A stretch of 64,000 nucleotides of DNA from Bradyrhizobium sp. 186 (lineage in GTDB: Bacteria; Pseudomonadota; Alphaproteobacteria; Rhizobiales; Xanthobacteraceae). Below are positions 17,659 through 26,083 of the stretch, in pieces (the first letter of the stretch is position 1; every line of letters starts with the position of its first letter). Below the pieces are notes generated by a model. The model saw nothing but the letters and a program-made list of their open reading frames with translations. It was not told where the DNA came from and made no database searches. The translations under genes and the position numbers were made by a program. The stretch covers positions 9,889,001-9,953,000 of the forward strand of contig NZ_CP082164.1 of NCBI RefSeq assembly GCF_023101685.1, written 5' to 3'.

Positions 17659-17694
17659 TCTCGGCAAGGGTCTCAGCAAGGGTCTCAGCAAGGG
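17659..17694. repeat. Three 12-bp tandem repeats TCTC(A/G)GCAAGGG
   Basis: Three direct 12-bp units lie just upstream of the 48-codon gene, in the divergent region with aroK. Copy number could vary by slippage. No known function. Confidence 0.7.
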
Positions 17695-17830
17695 TCTCGA
17701 ACGGGCAAATTAACCAATGAAATCATCCAACATGTTCGCTGTTTCGTGGCAAGAGTCCTCTGGCGATGGCGGCTCACGGGGTAGTATAGGTGGCCGGATG
17801 CCGCATCTGGCGGCAGATCGAGCGAGGGAC

Positions 17831-18454
17831 ATGTCCGACGCCGCGTTGCCAGCACCTGCCTCGCCCGAGACCGACATATTGTCGGCCCTGGGAGCGCGCT
17901 CGATTGTGCTGGTCGGCATGATGGGGGTCGGCAAATCCACCATCGGCCGCCGCATGGCCGCGCGGCTGCGGCTGCCCTTCGTCGATGCCGACACCGAGAT
18001 CGAGGCGGCAGCCGGCATGACCATACCGGAAATCTTCGAGCGCCATGGTGAGCCGCATTTCCGCGACGGCGAGGCGCGGGTGATCGCGCGCCTTCTGGAC
18101 GGCGGCCCCATCGTGCTGGCGACCGGCGGCGGCGCCTTCATGCGCGAGGAGACGCGCGCGCGCATCGCGGCCAAGGCGGTCTCGATCTGGCTCAAGGCCG
18201 ATGCCGAAATCATCATGCGGCGCGTGCGCCGGCGGGCCGACCGTCCGCTGCTCCAGACCGCCGATCCCGAAGGCACCGTCACCCGTTTGCTCACTGAACG
18301 CGAACCGGTCTACGGCAATGCCGACCTCACCATCGCCTCGCGCGACGTGCCGCATGACCGCATCGTCGAGGAGACCATCGAGACGCTGCACGCGCATCTC
18401 TGCGGCGAGCCGGCGTCTCAACCACCAGCCGACGTCGCGAGTGCCGTACGATGA
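17831..18454 (+). CDS. aroK: Shikimate kinase
   Basis: It phosphorylates shikimate at the 3-hydroxyl with ATP in aromatic amino acid synthesis. The P-loop GMMGVGKSTIGRRMA, the shikimate-binding region DADTEIEAAAGMTIPEIFE, FRDGEARVIARLL and the ATGGGAFM motif are all visible, as is the lid region RRRADRPLLQ. The frame is open from 17717, but the ATG at 17831 is preceded by GAGGGAC and gives a normal length of 207 residues; the ATG at 17798 is an alternative. The stop overlaps the aroB ATG (ATGA). Confidence 0.93.
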   Translation: MSDAALPAPASPETDILSALGARSIVLVGMMGVGKSTIGRRMAARLRLPFVDADTEIEAAAGMTIPEIFERHGEPHFRDGEARVIARLLDGGPIVLATGGGAFMREETRARIAAKAVSIWLKADAEIIMRRVRRRADRPLLQTADPEGTVTRLLTEREPVYGNADLTIASRDVPHDRIVEETIETLHAHLCGEPASQPPADVASAVR

Positions 18455-19599
18455 CTGCGCCCATAAAACATTCTGATCCCGTAAACGTCGACGTCGCGCT
18501 CGGCGATCGCGGCTATGACATCGTCATCGGTCGCGGCGTGCTTGCCTCGCTCGGCGAACGGGTCGCGCGCTTGCGCCCCGGCGTGCGCACCGCGATCGTT
18601 ACCGACCGCACCGTCGCAAAGCACTGGCTCGTGCCTGCCGAGGCATCGCTGGCCGCGGCCGGCATTCCGACCTCGCCTGTCGTGGTCGAGGAAGGCGAGA
18701 TCTCGAAGACCTATGCGGGGCTCGAAAAGGTCAGCGAAGCCCTGATCGCCGCAAAAATCGAGCGCAACGATCTCGTCATCGCGCTCGGCGGCGGTGTGGT
18801 CGGCGATCTCGCCGGCTTTGCGGCGGCGATCCTGCGCCGCGGCGTCGATTTCGTGCAGGTGCCGACCTCGCTGCTGGCGCAGGTCGATTCCTCCGTCGGC
18901 GGCAAGACCGGCATCAATTCACCGCAGGGCAAGAACCTGCTCGGCGCCTTTCACCAGCCGGTGCTGGTCATCGCCGACACTGCCGTGCTCGACACGCTGT
19001 CGCCGCGGCAGTTCCGCGCCGGCTATGCCGAGGTCGCCAAATACGGCGTGCTCGGCGATGAAGCCTTCTTCAGCTGGCTGGAGAAGAACCACGCCGACAT
19101 TTTCAAGGGCGGCTCGGCCCGCGAGCATGCGATCGCGACCTCCTGCCGCGCCAAGGCAGGAGTCGTCTCGCGCGACGAGCGCGAGACCGGCGAACGCGCG
19201 CTGCTCAATCTCGGCCACACTTTTGGCCATGCGCTGGAAGCCGCGACCGGCTTTTCCGACCGGTTGTTCCATGGCGAGGGCGTCGCGATCGGCATGACGC
19301 TGGCGGCGCAGTTCTCGGCCAGGCTCGGCATGATTGGCGAGGCGGACGCCGCGCGCGTCGAACGTCATCTGATCGAAGCGGGCCTGCCGACACGTTTGCA
19401 GGATATCTCGGGTTTCGCGCAGGAAGGGCTCAGCGACGCCGATGCGCTGATGGCGCTGATGGCGCAGGACAAGAAGGTCGAGCGCGGCAAGCTCACCTTC
19501 ATCCTGCTGGAGGCAGTCGGGCGCGCGGTCATCGCAAAGGACGTCGAGCTGGCTCCGGTGCGCGACTTCCTGAAAGAGAAGCTCGCGCGCAAGGCATGA
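18451..19599 (+). CDS. aroB: 3-dehydroquinate synthase
   Basis: The protein has 382 residues, normal for AroB, which converts DAHP to 3-dehydroquinate using NAD+ and a divalent metal. Visible motifs are the dinucleotide-binding IALGGGVVGDLAGFAAAIL, the VPTSLLAQVDSSVGGKTGIN segment, and the metal-binding region with LLNLGHTFGHALEAA and FHGEGVAIGM. It overlaps aroK by 4 bp, so these consecutive shikimate-pathway genes are translationally coupled. Confidence 0.96.
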   Translation: MTAPIKHSDPVNVDVALGDRGYDIVIGRGVLASLGERVARLRPGVRTAIVTDRTVAKHWLVPAEASLAAAGIPTSPVVVEEGEISKTYAGLEKVSEALIAAKIERNDLVIALGGGVVGDLAGFAAAILRRGVDFVQVPTSLLAQVDSSVGGKTGINSPQGKNLLGAFHQPVLVIADTAVLDTLSPRQFRAGYAEVAKYGVLGDEAFFSWLEKNHADIFKGGSAREHAIATSCRAKAGVVSRDERETGERALLNLGHTFGHALEAATGFSDRLFHGEGVAIGMTLAAQFSARLGMIGEADAARVERHLIEAGLPTRLQDISGFAQEGLSDADALMALMAQDKKVERGKLTFILLEAVGRAVIAKDVELAPVRDFLKEKLARKA

Positions 19600-19628
19600 T
19601 GCGCGGCTGAACGGCGGCAGAGAGGTAC

Positions 19629-20933
19629 ATGGACTGGCTCGGATTCACGATCGTCGTTCTCTGCCTCCTGGTCTCGGGGTTCTTCGCCGCGAGCGAGACC
19701 GCGCTGACCGGCGCCTCGCGCGCCAGCATGTTGCGGCTGTCCAAGCAGGGTAATCGCGACGCCGACGTCGTCTCGCGGTTGCTCGACATGCGCGAACGCC
19801 TGATCGGCGCGCTCCTGCTCGGCAACAATATCGCCAATATCAGTGCATCCGCACTGGCCACCAGCATCTTCACGGCCTGGTTCGGCGACGTCGGCGTGCT
19901 CTATGCGACCGGCGTGATGACCGTGCTGGTCGTGATCTTCGCGGAAGTCCTGCCCAAGACCATCGCGATCAACGCGCCCGATCGCATGGCGCTTGCGGTC
20001 GCGCGCCCGATGCGGCTGACGATGTACGTGCTGGGGCCGCTGCTCCATGTGGTCGAGATCGTGGTGCGCGTGTTGATGCGCCTGTTCGGCCTTGCCGGCG
20101 AGCACCAGGCGATCCTGTCGCCGACCGAGCGCCTGCGCGGTGCGGTCGACCTGCTGCACCATGAAGGCAAGTTCGAGAAGCAGGACCGCGACATGCTCGG
20201 TGGCCTGCTCGATCTGCGCGAGCTCCAGGTCTCCGACGTCATGATCCATCGCACCGAGATGATGATGATCAATGCCGACCTGCCGCCGGAGGAACTGGTG
20301 CGCGAGGTGCTGGCGACCGAATACACCCGCATCCCGCTCTGGCGCGAGAAGCCGGAAAACATCATCGGCGTGCTCCACGCCAAGGATCTGTTGCGCGCGA
20401 TCCGTGCCGCCGACGGCGACACCTCGCGCATCGACGTCTCCACCATCGCATTGCCGCCCTGGTTCGTGCCGGAGATGCGGCCCGTGTCCGAGCAGCTCAA
20501 GGCGTTCCGGCGCCGAAAAACCCATTTCGCGCTCGTCGTCGACGAGTACGGCGAAGTGGAAGGTCTTGTGACGCTGGAAGACATTCTGGAAGAGATTGTC
20601 GGCGACATCTCCGACGAGCACGACGTCGTTGTCGCGGGCGTGCGCGCCCAGCCGGACGGTTCGGTCGTGGTCGACGGCTCGGTGCCGATCCGCGATCTCA
20701 ACCGCGCCATGGACTGGCATCTGCCCGATGAAGAGGCGACCACGGTCGCCGGCCTCGTCATTCACGAGGCGCGCTCGATCCCCGACCGCGGCCAGAGTTT
20801 CACCTTCCACGGCTTCCGTTTCCGCGTGCTCCGCCGCGAGCGCAACCGCATTACCGCACTCCGTATTTCACCGGTGCCGCGCGAGGCGGAGGTGGAGGAA
20901 ACCAAGCCGCGGCGTGCAGGGACGTCGTTTTAG
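19629..20933 (+). CDS. CorC/HlyC-type membrane protein (CNNM-CBS-CorC_HlyC), copy 2
   Basis: This 434-residue protein has the same order as the copy at 3047: DUF21/CNNM membrane region (SGFFAASETALTGASRASML, FAEVLPKTIAINAPD), a CBS pair (VSDVMIHRTEMMMI, FALVVDEYGEVEGLVTLEDI) and a C-terminal CorC_HlyC domain. It probably acts in divalent-cation homeostasis. It follows aroB by 29 bp and may be part of the aroKB transcript. Confidence 0.9.
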   Translation: MDWLGFTIVVLCLLVSGFFAASETALTGASRASMLRLSKQGNRDADVVSRLLDMRERLIGALLLGNNIANISASALATSIFTAWFGDVGVLYATGVMTVLVVIFAEVLPKTIAINAPDRMALAVARPMRLTMYVLGPLLHVVEIVVRVLMRLFGLAGEHQAILSPTERLRGAVDLLHHEGKFEKQDRDMLGGLLDLRELQVSDVMIHRTEMMMINADLPPEELVREVLATEYTRIPLWREKPENIIGVLHAKDLLRAIRAADGDTSRIDVSTIALPPWFVPEMRPVSEQLKAFRRRKTHFALVVDEYGEVEGLVTLEDILEEIVGDISDEHDVVVAGVRAQPDGSVVVDGSVPIRDLNRAMDWHLPDEEATTVAGLVIHEARSIPDRGQSFTFHGFRFRVLRRERNRITALRISPVPREAEVEETKPRRAGTSF

Positions 20934-20947
20934 CTCCCGCGGCCGAT

Positions 20948-21048
20948 GTCATCGTCCGCGCAGGCGGACGATCCAGTACGCCGCGGCGGCTTTGCTCTTG
21001 CCGAGGTGTCTCTGATTACTGGATGCCCCCGCCTTCGCTGGGCATGAC
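20948..21048. repeat. Imperfect palindromic intergenic repeat
   Basis: The left arm GTCATCGTCCGCGCAGGCGG...GATCCAGTA is matched imperfectly on the right by TACTGGATGC...GGGCATGAC. It lies between convergent genes and may also serve as a bidirectional terminator. Confidence 0.5.
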
Positions 21049-21062
21049 AGCCAATTGGCGAG

Positions 21063-21338
21063 CTAGGTCCCGCCTTCCCCCGGCGCCTGCGCGTGGATCG
21101 CCAGCGCGTGCACGCCGCCGGAGAGTTCCGCGGCCAGCGCCGAATTTATCATGCGGTGGCGCTCGACCCGGCTCTTCCCTTTGAAGGCAGCAGACACGAT
21201 ATAGACCCGGAAGTGCGTCTCGCCGCTCGGTCGATGGCCGGCGTGACCCTCATGCAAATGTGACTCGTCGACGACTTGCAGGCTTTCCGGCGTGAAAGCT
21301 TCCTGCAACTTGTTGCTGATAATGTCTCTGGCAGCCAT
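21063..21338 (-). CDS. BolA family protein
   Basis: The 91-residue protein matches the BolA/IbaG fold: IISNKLQEAFTPESLQVVDE, the conserved HRPSGETHFRVYIVSAAFKG and the RVERHRMINSALAAEL helix. BolA proteins work with monothiol glutaredoxins in iron-sulfur or iron regulation. It is divergent from the J-domain gene, with 106 bp between. Confidence 0.93.
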   Translation of the reverse strand: MAARDIISNKLQEAFTPESLQVVDESHLHEGHAGHRPSGETHFRVYIVSAAFKGKSRVERHRMINSALAAELSGGVHALAIHAQAPGEGGT

Positions 21339-21444
21339 GTTTGCTCATTAATGTGCGCGATCGCACTCCGTCAATTGTCGGGGTTCCATCCTAATTGCAA
21401 TGTCAAGACTTGAACGTTTTCGCATTGCGTAGTCAAAGTTGGTC

Positions 21445-22080
21445 ATGCCGATCGATTCATCCAAGTTCTTCGACTCCATCCGCGTCAAGCCGAACAAGGG
21501 CAAGGCGGAAGCGAAGCCGCGCGACACCGTGGTCAATTGCGAATGGACCGGGTGTCAGAACAAGGGCGGTCACCGCGCGCCCAAGGGCCGCGAGAATTCG
21601 CGCGAGTACTGGCACTTCTGCCTCAACCACGTGCGTGAGTACAACCAGAACTACAATTTCTTCTCCGGCATGAATGCCGACGCGGTCGCGCGCTACCAGA
21701 AGGATGCGCTGACTGGCCACCGTCCGACCTGGAAGATGGGCGCCAATGGCGGCGTCAAGAAGGGAGCCGAGGCCGAGATCGACGGCGCCTTCGATCCGTT
21801 CAGCATGTTCTCGGAGATCAACGGCCGCGCGAACTGGCGCCGCGGCCCCGAGGCCCCGCCCAAGGCCGAAACGCGCAAGATCATGAATGCCGAGCGCAAG
21901 GCGCTCCAGGTGATGGGTCTCGGCCCCGACGCCAAGCTCGCCGACGTCAAGACCAAGTACAAGGCGCTGGTGAAGCAGCACCACCCCGACGCCAACAACG
22001 GCGACCGCTCCACCGAAGACCGCCTGATCGAGATCATCAAGGCGTACAATTATCTGAAGACGGTGGTGCGGGAGGCGTAG
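21445..22080 (+). CDS. J-domain (DnaJ-like) protein
   Basis: A 211-residue protein with an N-terminal region rich in conserved Trp, Cys and His (CEWTGCQNKGGHRAPKGREN, YWHFCLNHVREYN), which looks like a zinc-ribbon-like or family-specific domain. The C-terminal J-domain has the HPD motif (VKQHHPDANNGD) needed to stimulate Hsp70 ATPase. The ATG at 21445 is preferred over the TTG at 21439. In other Rhizobiales this gene type lies next to bolA and cobST. Confidence 0.9.
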   Translation: MPIDSSKFFDSIRVKPNKGKAEAKPRDTVVNCEWTGCQNKGGHRAPKGRENSREYWHFCLNHVREYNQNYNFFSGMNADAVARYQKDALTGHRPTWKMGANGGVKKGAEAEIDGAFDPFSMFSEINGRANWRRGPEAPPKAETRKIMNAERKALQVMGLGPDAKLADVKTKYKALVKQHHPDANNGDRSTEDRLIEIIKAYNYLKTVVREA

Positions 22081-22093
22081 GCCTCGCGCAAAC

Positions 22094-22186
22094 GCGTAGC
22101 CCGGATGGAGCGCAAGCGTAATCCGGGTCTTTCTGGCATAGCGATCTATCTTCCCCGGATTACGCTTCGCTCCATCCGGGCTACGC
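22094..22186. repeat. Palindromic intergenic repeat, family A (copy 2)
   Basis: GCGTAGCCCGGATGGAGCGC on the left is mirrored by GCTCCATCCGGGCTACGC on the right. It lies between the convergent J-domain and citrate-synthase-like genes, where it could act as a terminator for both. Confidence 0.85.
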
Positions 22187-22187
22187 A

Positions 22188-23282
22188 TCATTCCTTCGGC
22201 ATCGCCCCCACATAGGACGAGCTCGGCCGGATCAACCGCCCTGTGCGCTGCTGCTCGCGCGCATGCGCGGTCCAGCCCGCGCTGCGGGCGACCGCGAAGA
22301 TCGGCGTAAAAGCCTGGCGGGGGATGGCGAGCGCATCGAGCAGGATAGCGGTGAAGAACTCCACATTCGTCTCCAGCGGCCGGTCCGGGTTCTTCTTGCG
22401 CAGCGCTGCGCGGATGTAGGCCTCGACCTCGCCGGCGAAAGGCAAACCGGCGCCCTCGGTGGAAAGCCGCTCGATCGCGGCCTTGAGCACGTCGGCGCGC
22501 GGATCGCGCACGCGATAGACGCGATGGCCGAAACCCATCAGCCGCTCGCCGCGCGCGAGCGCCGCATCGACCCATGGCTTGATCCGCTCGCTCGAGCCGA
22601 TCGCATCCAGCATTTCCAGCACTGGCTCCGGCGCGCCGCCATGCAGCGGCCCGGTCAGCGCGCAATAGCCGGCCGTGACGGCGGCGAACAGATCGGCCTG
22701 GGTGGACGCCACCACGCGCGTGGTGAAAGTCGACGCATTCATGCCGTGATCGCAGACCGTGACGAAATAGGCATCCAAAGCGGCGACCTTGCGCGGTTCC
22801 GGCGCGGCGCCACGCAGCATGCGAAGCGTATCGGCGGCATGGCTCGCGTTCGGATCCGGTGTGAGCGGATCGAGCCCTTTGGTGCGCCGGACCAGTGCGC
22901 CAGCAATTACCGGAAACGCGCCGACAATGGTGGCTTCGTGCTCCAGCCCGTTCTCTGCGCGAAGGCCCGCGACCGCCGCGCGAAAACCGTCGACGATATT
23001 CATGCCGCTTGTCGCCGGCAGCAGGTCCGGCAGCCGCGCGAAGGCGCGCTCGCGGGCGGCGCCGAGACTTGCCCGCACATTGGCCTCGCTGAGCGTGCTC
23101 TTGCTGGCGCCGTTCCAGAGCCGGGCGGTGACGCCCTCGAAGCTCGATTTGGCGGCGAAGGTGCCGACATGCTCGCCGGCGATGATCAGCTGGCCGCGCT
23201 CGCCGTCGACATGGCTCAGCACGGTCTCGGCCGCCGGAACGCCGTCCAGCCCGATCTGGCTTTTGGTGAGGTGGATGTTCAT
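22188..23282 (-). CDS. Citrate synthase-family protein with a Glu in place of the catalytic Asp
   Basis: The ATG at 23282 has CAGGAG upstream (364 residues). Citrate-synthase landmarks are present: NASTFTTRVVASTQADL, the first catalytic His in TGPLHGGAPEPVLEML, and the second in MGFGHRVYRVRDPRAD. The usual catalytic-Asp motif NVD(F/Y) here reads NVEFFTAILLDAL, so Asp has become Glu; GAPEP also departs from the usual GANEA. It could be a low-activity citrate or 2-methylcitrate synthase, one with another acyl acceptor, or a partner subunit of the divergent homologue at 23359. Confidence 0.85.
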   Translation of the reverse strand: MNIHLTKSQIGLDGVPAAETVLSHVDGERGQLIIAGEHVGTFAAKSSFEGVTARLWNGASKSTLSEANVRASLGAARERAFARLPDLLPATSGMNIVDGFRAAVAGLRAENGLEHEATIVGAFPVIAGALVRRTKGLDPLTPDPNASHAADTLRMLRGAAPEPRKVAALDAYFVTVCDHGMNASTFTTRVVASTQADLFAAVTAGYCALTGPLHGGAPEPVLEMLDAIGSSERIKPWVDAALARGERLMGFGHRVYRVRDPRADVLKAAIERLSTEGAGLPFAGEVEAYIRAALRKKNPDRPLETNVEFFTAILLDALAIPRQAFTPIFAVARSAGWTAHAREQQRTGRLIRPSSSYVGAMPKE

Positions 23283-23327
23283 GGCCCAAATCTCCTGTTC
23301 ACGAGGGGAAAGGTCGGGCCTCTCGAC

Positions 23328-23357
23328 AGATTGATCAATCTTGATTACATAAATCAA
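23328..23357. promoter_or_regulatory. Two palindromes in the divergent citrate-synthase promoter region
   Basis: AGATTGATCAATCT (23328-23341) is a perfect 14-bp palindrome. It runs directly into TTGATT-ACATA-AATCAA (23341-23357), a second perfect inverted repeat ending just before the ATG at 23359. Both share the half-site TTGAT/ATCAA. They fill much of the 76 bp between the divergent genes, one of which encodes a DNA-binding domain, so autoregulation is a natural hypothesis. Confidence 0.5.
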
Positions 23358-23358
23358 T

Positions 23359-24585
23359 ATGAAAAATTCTCCGGAGCTCTACCTCTCCGCCCGGGAAGCT
23401 GCCGCCGAGCTCGCGATCTCGCCGGCCACGCTCTACGCCTATGTCAGCCGCGGCCTGATCCGCTCCGAGCCGACGCCGGACTCGCGCAAGAACCGCTACC
23501 GCGCCGAGGACGTCCGTACCCTGAAGGAGCGCCGTGTGCCCTCGCCGGAGCCGCGCGGCCTGCGCAGCTTCGATGCCGACCTACCGGTGATGGATACGGA
23601 GATCTCGACCATCACCGAGGACGGCCCGATCTATCGCGGCGTGAACTGCGTCGATCTCGCCGAGAGCGACACGCTGGAGCACACCGCGACGTTGCTCTGG
23701 GACGTCTCGAGCGTCGATCCCTTCGCGCCTGACAATTATCCTGTGGTCTCCGACGAGATGCGGGCGATTGCGCAGGCCGCGCGCCGTGCCGCGCCGATCG
23801 ATCGCGCCATTGCGGTGCTGGCGCTGGCGTCGAGCGCCGATCCCCGCGCCTTCACCCGCGCGCATGATGGACGTGCGATGGTCGGTGCGCGCATTGTCCG
23901 ACTCCTGGTCGCGACCATGCTCAATACGGAGCCGTCAGCCGAGCCGTTGCACCAGCAAATCGCCAAGGCCTGGGCACCCGACAACAAGCACGCGGCCGAT
24001 CTCATCCGCCGCGCGCTGGTTCTGCTCGCCGAGCATGAACTGAACGCCTCCACCTTCACTGCGCGCTGCGCGGCGTCGACCGGCCTCAATCTCTATGATT
24101 CCGTCATCGCCGGCCTCGCCGCGCTGAAGGGGCCGAAGCACGGCGGCGCCGGCGTGCTCGCCTCGCAGCTCGTCAAGATGCTGGTGGATCGTGACGTCGA
24201 GCCGATGGTCCGCGAACGCGTCGCGCTCGGCGAACGCTTTGCCGGATTCGGCCATGGCGTCTACAAGCGCGGCGATCGGCGCGCGCAGTCGCTCCTGAAC
24301 GCGCTGTCGCGTGCCGGCGCGCCGCGAAAGTTCACGCGCGAAGTGCCGGAGCGCATCGCTGAAGCGACCGGCGAGCTCGTCAATATCGATTATGCGCTCG
24401 CGGTGCTCGTGCACGCCCTGCGCCTGCCCGCCGGCAGCGAGCTCGCGCTGTTCGCGATGGCCCGCAGCGTCGGCTGGATCGCGCATGCCAGCGAACAGTT
24501 GCAGTTCGGCAAGCTGATCCGCCCGCGTGCGCGTTATGTCGGACCTGCGCCGGGGCGGAGGACGATGATGGAGCCGAAGACCTAA
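23359..24585 (+). CDS. Citrate synthase-family protein with N-terminal MerR/excisionase-like HTH
   Basis: Residues about 8-60 form a MerR/HTH_17-like DNA-binding domain (YLSAREAAAELAISPATLYA, then RYRAEDVRTLKERR). Residues about 75-400 are a citrate-synthase domain with NASTFTARCAASTGLN, the first His in GPKHGGAG, the second in FGHGVYKRGDRRAQ and the catalytic Asp kept in NIDYALAV. The usual Arg after the second His (GHR) is Gly here. No Shine-Dalgarno precedes the ATG, so translation may be leaderless. It may be an enzyme that also regulates transcription, or a sensor using the fold to bind acyl-CoA/oxaloacetate (inference). Confidence 0.85.
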   Translation: MKNSPELYLSAREAAAELAISPATLYAYVSRGLIRSEPTPDSRKNRYRAEDVRTLKERRVPSPEPRGLRSFDADLPVMDTEISTITEDGPIYRGVNCVDLAESDTLEHTATLLWDVSSVDPFAPDNYPVVSDEMRAIAQAARRAAPIDRAIAVLALASSADPRAFTRAHDGRAMVGARIVRLLVATMLNTEPSAEPLHQQIAKAWAPDNKHAADLIRRALVLLAEHELNASTFTARCAASTGLNLYDSVIAGLAALKGPKHGGAGVLASQLVKMLVDRDVEPMVRERVALGERFAGFGHGVYKRGDRRAQSLLNALSRAGAPRKFTREVPERIAEATGELVNIDYALAVLVHALRLPAGSELALFAMARSVGWIAHASEQLQFGKLIRPRARYVGPAPGRRTMMEPKT

Positions 24586-24700
24586 TCAGACCTTCATGGA
24601 TCAGCGCGGTTCACGGCAACAGCAGAAGCGCTTAATTGCTTTCCGTACTGTCCACCCCCGGGCAGGCTTGTGGCATCTTCTAACGCCTCGGGAGCCATTC

Positions 24701-26083
24701 GTGTCGCAAGCCGCCCTACCTAGCCGAAGCCGAGCCCTTCGCACGCCCGCCGAACTCACTTCGGCCATCGCAACGGCATACGAGCGCATCGAACGTGACC
24801 AACACCGCAATTGCTGGGTCTATGTGAGGCCGATGGGGGAGGCGCTGGCGGAGGCTGAGGCTCTCGCGCGGCGCGGCGCGCAAGGCGAATTCCTGCCGCT
24901 CCTCGGTGTGCCTTTCGGCGTGAAGGACAACATCGACGTGGAGGGCATGCCTACCACGGCGGCCTGTCCGTCATTCGCCTATGTTGCGGAGCGATCGGCC
25001 CGGTGCGTCGAGCGCCTGGCCGCAGCGGGCGCAATCTGTCTCGGTAAGACAAACCTGGATCAGTTCGCCACCGGGCTCTCCGGCGCCCGGTCACCTCACG
25101 GCGCCTGCCCGAGCGCCGCTGATGATCGCTATATCTCGGGCGGGTCGAGCTCCGGCTCGGCTGTCGCCGTGGCCGCCGGCCATATTGCGTTTTCACTCGG
25201 AACCGACACCGGCGGCTCGGGCCGGATACCGGCAGGTTTCAACGGCATCGTCGGAATCAAGCCGACGGTCGGGTTTGTCTCATCCCGCGGGCTCGTCCCG
25301 AACTGCCCGACGATCGATTGTCCATCGATCTTTTGCAATTCCGCAGCCGAGGGCAAACTGTTGCTGGAGCTCATTGACGGCTTCGATGAAGAAGATCCCT
25401 ACAGCCGTAAGGCGCTCGGCCCGTCATCTGCTTTTCCCCAAGAATTCCGCTTCGGACGCATTTTTGGTCGTCAGCTGAATTCATTCGGCATGCCCGAATG
25501 CGACGCGCTTTACGAACAGGCTTGCGAGAGGCTTGTGGGGTTGGGAGGCCAGGCCCTTGAGACTGACTTCACGCCTTTCGCCGAGGCCGGCGAAATGCTG
25601 TTTTCGGGGCCCTGGATCGCTGAACGCTATGCGGCGATCAGCAAGCTCCTCGACATTGATCATGGTAATTTGCTGGACGTTACGCGCAAAGTCCTGCATT
25701 CCGCGGCGCAGTTTACAGCGGCAGATGCATTCGCGGCGCAACACCGTCTCCTGAAGCTGCGGCGGCAGGTCCAGTTACTCTTCAAACAGATGGATGTCCT
25801 CGTGGTGCCCACCGCACCGCGCCCCTTCGCCATTGCGGAAATGCTGGAGGACCCCATCACGCTCAATAGCCGTCTTGGTCACTACTCCTATTTCGCCAAT
25901 CTTTTGGACCTGTGCGCGGTGGCGCTTCCCAATGCAACGCTCCCCAACGGCATGCCCATGGGCGTCACCCTGCTGGCACCCGCATGGCACGATCACGCCC
26001 TCCTGGACTTTGCCTCGCGATGGCAGCCGAAAGATCGTGGCGCTTTCTTCGGTCTGAAAGTCTATTCGCGTACCGCCAGTTAG
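24701..26083 (+). CDS. Amidase resembling the amidase domain of allophanate hydrolase (AtzF-like)
   Basis: The closest recalled resemblance is to AtzF/DUR1,2 allophanate hydrolase: PFGVKDNIDVEGMPTTAACP, GKTNLDQFATGLSGARSPHG and RYISGGSSSGSAVAVAAGH. The catalytic set is visible as Lys75, the Ser149/150 pair and Ser173 in GTDTGGSGRIP. I chose the GTG at 24701, with GGGAG upstream, giving 460 residues; an ATG at 24596 is also in frame. AtzF is usually about 600 residues, so the C-terminal domain is absent. Its neighbours are a Crp-like regulator and an ABC importer rather than urea carboxylase, so allophanate may not be the substrate. Confidence 0.82.
   Translation: MSQAALPSRSRALRTPAELTSAIATAYERIERDQHRNCWVYVRPMGEALAEAEALARRGAQGEFLPLLGVPFGVKDNIDVEGMPTTAACPSFAYVAERSARCVERLAAAGAICLGKTNLDQFATGLSGARSPHGACPSAADDRYISGGSSSGSAVAVAAGHIAFSLGTDTGGSGRIPAGFNGIVGIKPTVGFVSSRGLVPNCPTIDCPSIFCNSAAEGKLLLELIDGFDEEDPYSRKALGPSSAFPQEFRFGRIFGRQLNSFGMPECDALYEQACERLVGLGGQALETDFTPFAEAGEMLFSGPWIAERYAAISKLLDIDHGNLLDVTRKVLHSAAQFTAADAFAAQHRLLKLRRQVQLLFKQMDVLVVPTAPRPFAIAEMLEDPITLNSRLGHYSYFANLLDLCAVALPNATLPNGMPMGVTLLAPAWHDHALLDFASRWQPKDRGAFFGLKVYSRTAS

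Noticed and set aside
17659..17694. Tandem 12-bp repeats as an origin or iteron
   Set aside because: Only three copies, no DnaA boxes or replication genes nearby; recorded as a simple repeat.
19365..20810. 481-codon antisense frame over the second CorC-type gene
   Set aside because: His/Asp/Arg-rich shadow; the + strand carries CNNM and CBS motifs.
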